Assembly (NCBI GenBank): GCA_016927115.1
Contig: JAFGNH010000022.1
Coordinates: 1 to 64,000, forward strand
Length of the DNA stretch: 64,000 nt
From: Anaerolineales bacterium
GTDB taxonomy: Bacteria; Chloroflexota; Anaerolineae; Anaerolineales; E44-bin32
Direction of reading: 5' to 3'
Below, one piece after another: positions 63,025 to 64,000 of this stretch. A model generated the notes under the pieces. It was given only the letters and a program-made list of their open reading frames with translations. It had not been told where the DNA came from and made no database searches. Numbering within the stretch: position 1 is the first letter of the stretch; the number at the start of each line of letters is the position of its first letter. Both the position numbers and the translations under genes were made by a program.

Positions 63025-64000
63025 TTAATCATCGTCGTTTTCATGTGTATACACTCTGCCGCTGTTCCAATAAACTCCGAGGTAAGCATCTTTCACAACT
63101 TCCAGCAACTCTGATCTTGCAATACGGACTCTTGTCGAAGGGTTTTCACAACCCTCGAACTCCCTGACCCACGCGATCGCCTGTTCTTCATTCTCCATGG
63201 CAATATCATAAGCCACGTAATATTGTTTCCAATCACAACACTCACAATCCTCAGGAGGCTCCACGATAATTTCAAGCCGATAGGCAAACGCATACTCACT
63301 CTTGAGATTATCCACTATTCGTATCATGGTAAATAGTGCTTCATTTGGGGGTGATTCACGAATAGATTCCACAAGATACTGGCGGACCTTTTCTACCGGA
63401 GTCCCCGTCCGGTGGAGCAGCCATGCCCTGCTGGCTCTAAAACGCGCTAGTTTTTCTTTATCACCAAATTTTTTCCAATCCCGTGAAAGCCACTCATCCG
63501 AAAGTTCCAACGCCTCCTCATCGAAACCCAGGTCCATTAAAAGGCCAATACGCAGAAGTGCAGCATTAATATCAAACACAGGGTCAACAACTTTGTCGAT
63601 CGTATCCACGGCAAGTTCAAACTCACCGCTTCTCGCCAGGGCAACTGCGTAATTGTAATAAACTGAATCGACCCATACATCCTGACATTGAAGAGCTTTA
63701 TGGAAGGCTTCCGCAGCTTCCTCGAACAAGCCTGCATCAGATTTATAGTTCCCCAGTAGTTCCCAATTCTGCCAGTAATCCGGGAACCTGGATACCCCCT
63801 GCTCTAATGTTTTGATTGCTTCATCAAGCTCACCAATTTCAGCGTAAGCCATGGCTGCAGCCTCAAACCCATCAGGCAGTCCAACTTTGATTATCTTTTG
63901 TGCAAACTCAAGAATGTCCTCATTGTTGCTCTCCTCAAAAGAAGAGCAGCCAAGTTCGGCCATTTCACGTGCCATTTCCAGGTCATACTCATCATTGTTT
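63025..64000 (-). CDS. TPR repeat protein, 5' end beyond the window
   Basis: The reading frame is open from the stop at 63025 to the right edge, about 324 codons, so the start lies outside the window. Tetratricopeptide repeats are visible in AMAYAEIGELDEAIKTLEQG, LGNYKSDAGLFEEAAEAFHK, and YNYAVALARSGEFELAVDTI. The C-terminal 100 residues, including a Cys pair in EDCECCDWKQYY, are not TPR. Such proteins are scaffolds; no partner is visible. Confidence 0.75.
   Translation of the reverse strand, partial: NNDEYDLEMAREMAELGCSSFEESNNEDILEFAQKIIKVGLPDGFEAAAMAYAEIGELDEAIKTLEQGVSRFPDYWQNWELLGNYKSDAGLFEEAAEAFHKALQCQDVWVDSVYYNYAVALARSGEFELAVDTIDKVVDPVFDINAALLRIGLLMDLGFDEEALELSDEWLSRDWKKFGDKEKLARFRASRAWLLHRTGTPVEKVRQYLVESIRESPPNEALFTMIRIVDNLKSEYAFAYRLEIIVEPPEDCECCDWKQYYVAYDIAMENEEQAIAWVREFEGCENPSTRVRIARSELLEVVKDAYLGVYWNSGRVYTHENDDD

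Noticed and set aside
1-64000. CRISPR array or phage region
   Set aside because: No regularly spaced direct repeats and no integrase, capsid or lysis genes were seen anywhere in the window.

Overview
The window is bacterial chromosome with moderate GC, about 57 protein genes on both strands, one tRNA and little mobile DNA. Gene content (citramalate-based isoleucine synthesis, Feo iron uptake under a DtxR regulator, H+-pyrophosphatase with PPi-type phosphofructokinase, GT-C membrane glycosyltransferases, a lineage-restricted hypothetical pair) and protein style fit an anaerobic member of the Chloroflexota, probably Anaerolineae. That assignment is inference from recognition, not a search.

Layout. 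0.2-6.5 kb: two DegV proteins around a decayed stretch, a peroxiredoxin-like gene with an in-frame UGA at the catalytic position (probable selenoprotein), a membrane glycosyltransferase, an RlmI-like methyltransferase and a cold-shock gene. 6.9-13.8 kb: a GT39-like glycosyltransferase, an SbcD/SbcC-like nuclease-ATPase pair, an SMP-30 hydrolase and a small membrane protein. 14.1-17.8 kb: a DtxR regulator with palindromic operators, then feoA, a feoB split by a frameshift, and feoC. 17.9-30.3 kb: an acetyltransferase-like protein, PPi-PFK, a DUF2807 lipoprotein, YdcF-like protein, two response regulators, tRNA-Arg, a paired hypothetical operon, a LysM-M23 peptidase with DUF192, small ORFs, an IS3 transposase remnant and HPr. 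30.5-38.2 kb: H+-pyrophosphatase, an unknown protein, a divergent adenosylhomocysteinase-like protein, a lipoprotein, an EamA half-transporter and a YkvA protein.

38.3-51.95 kb is the centrepiece: a ten-gene branched-chain amino-acid operon ilvD-ilvB-ilvN-ilvC-leuA-leuC-leuD-cimA-leuB-ilvE. It carries pyruvate and acetyl-CoA to valine, leucine and isoleucine without threonine. It is preceded by three consecutive short ORFs, each ending at its own intrinsic terminator. The first two encode Ile/Leu/Val-rich leader peptides with recognisable antiterminators. The third is Trp-containing and lacks leucine.

51.9-64 kb: a MacB/FtsX-type ABC exporter, an SDR-aldehyde dehydrogenase operon, an alpha/beta hydrolase, an mtnP-class II aldolase operon suggesting methylthioadenosine salvage by a DHAP-shunt-like route, a small STAS-like protein, a homocysteine methyltransferase, and the 3' part of a TPR gene running off the right edge. 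The best candidates for new biology are the UGA-containing peroxiredoxin and the triple attenuator array.
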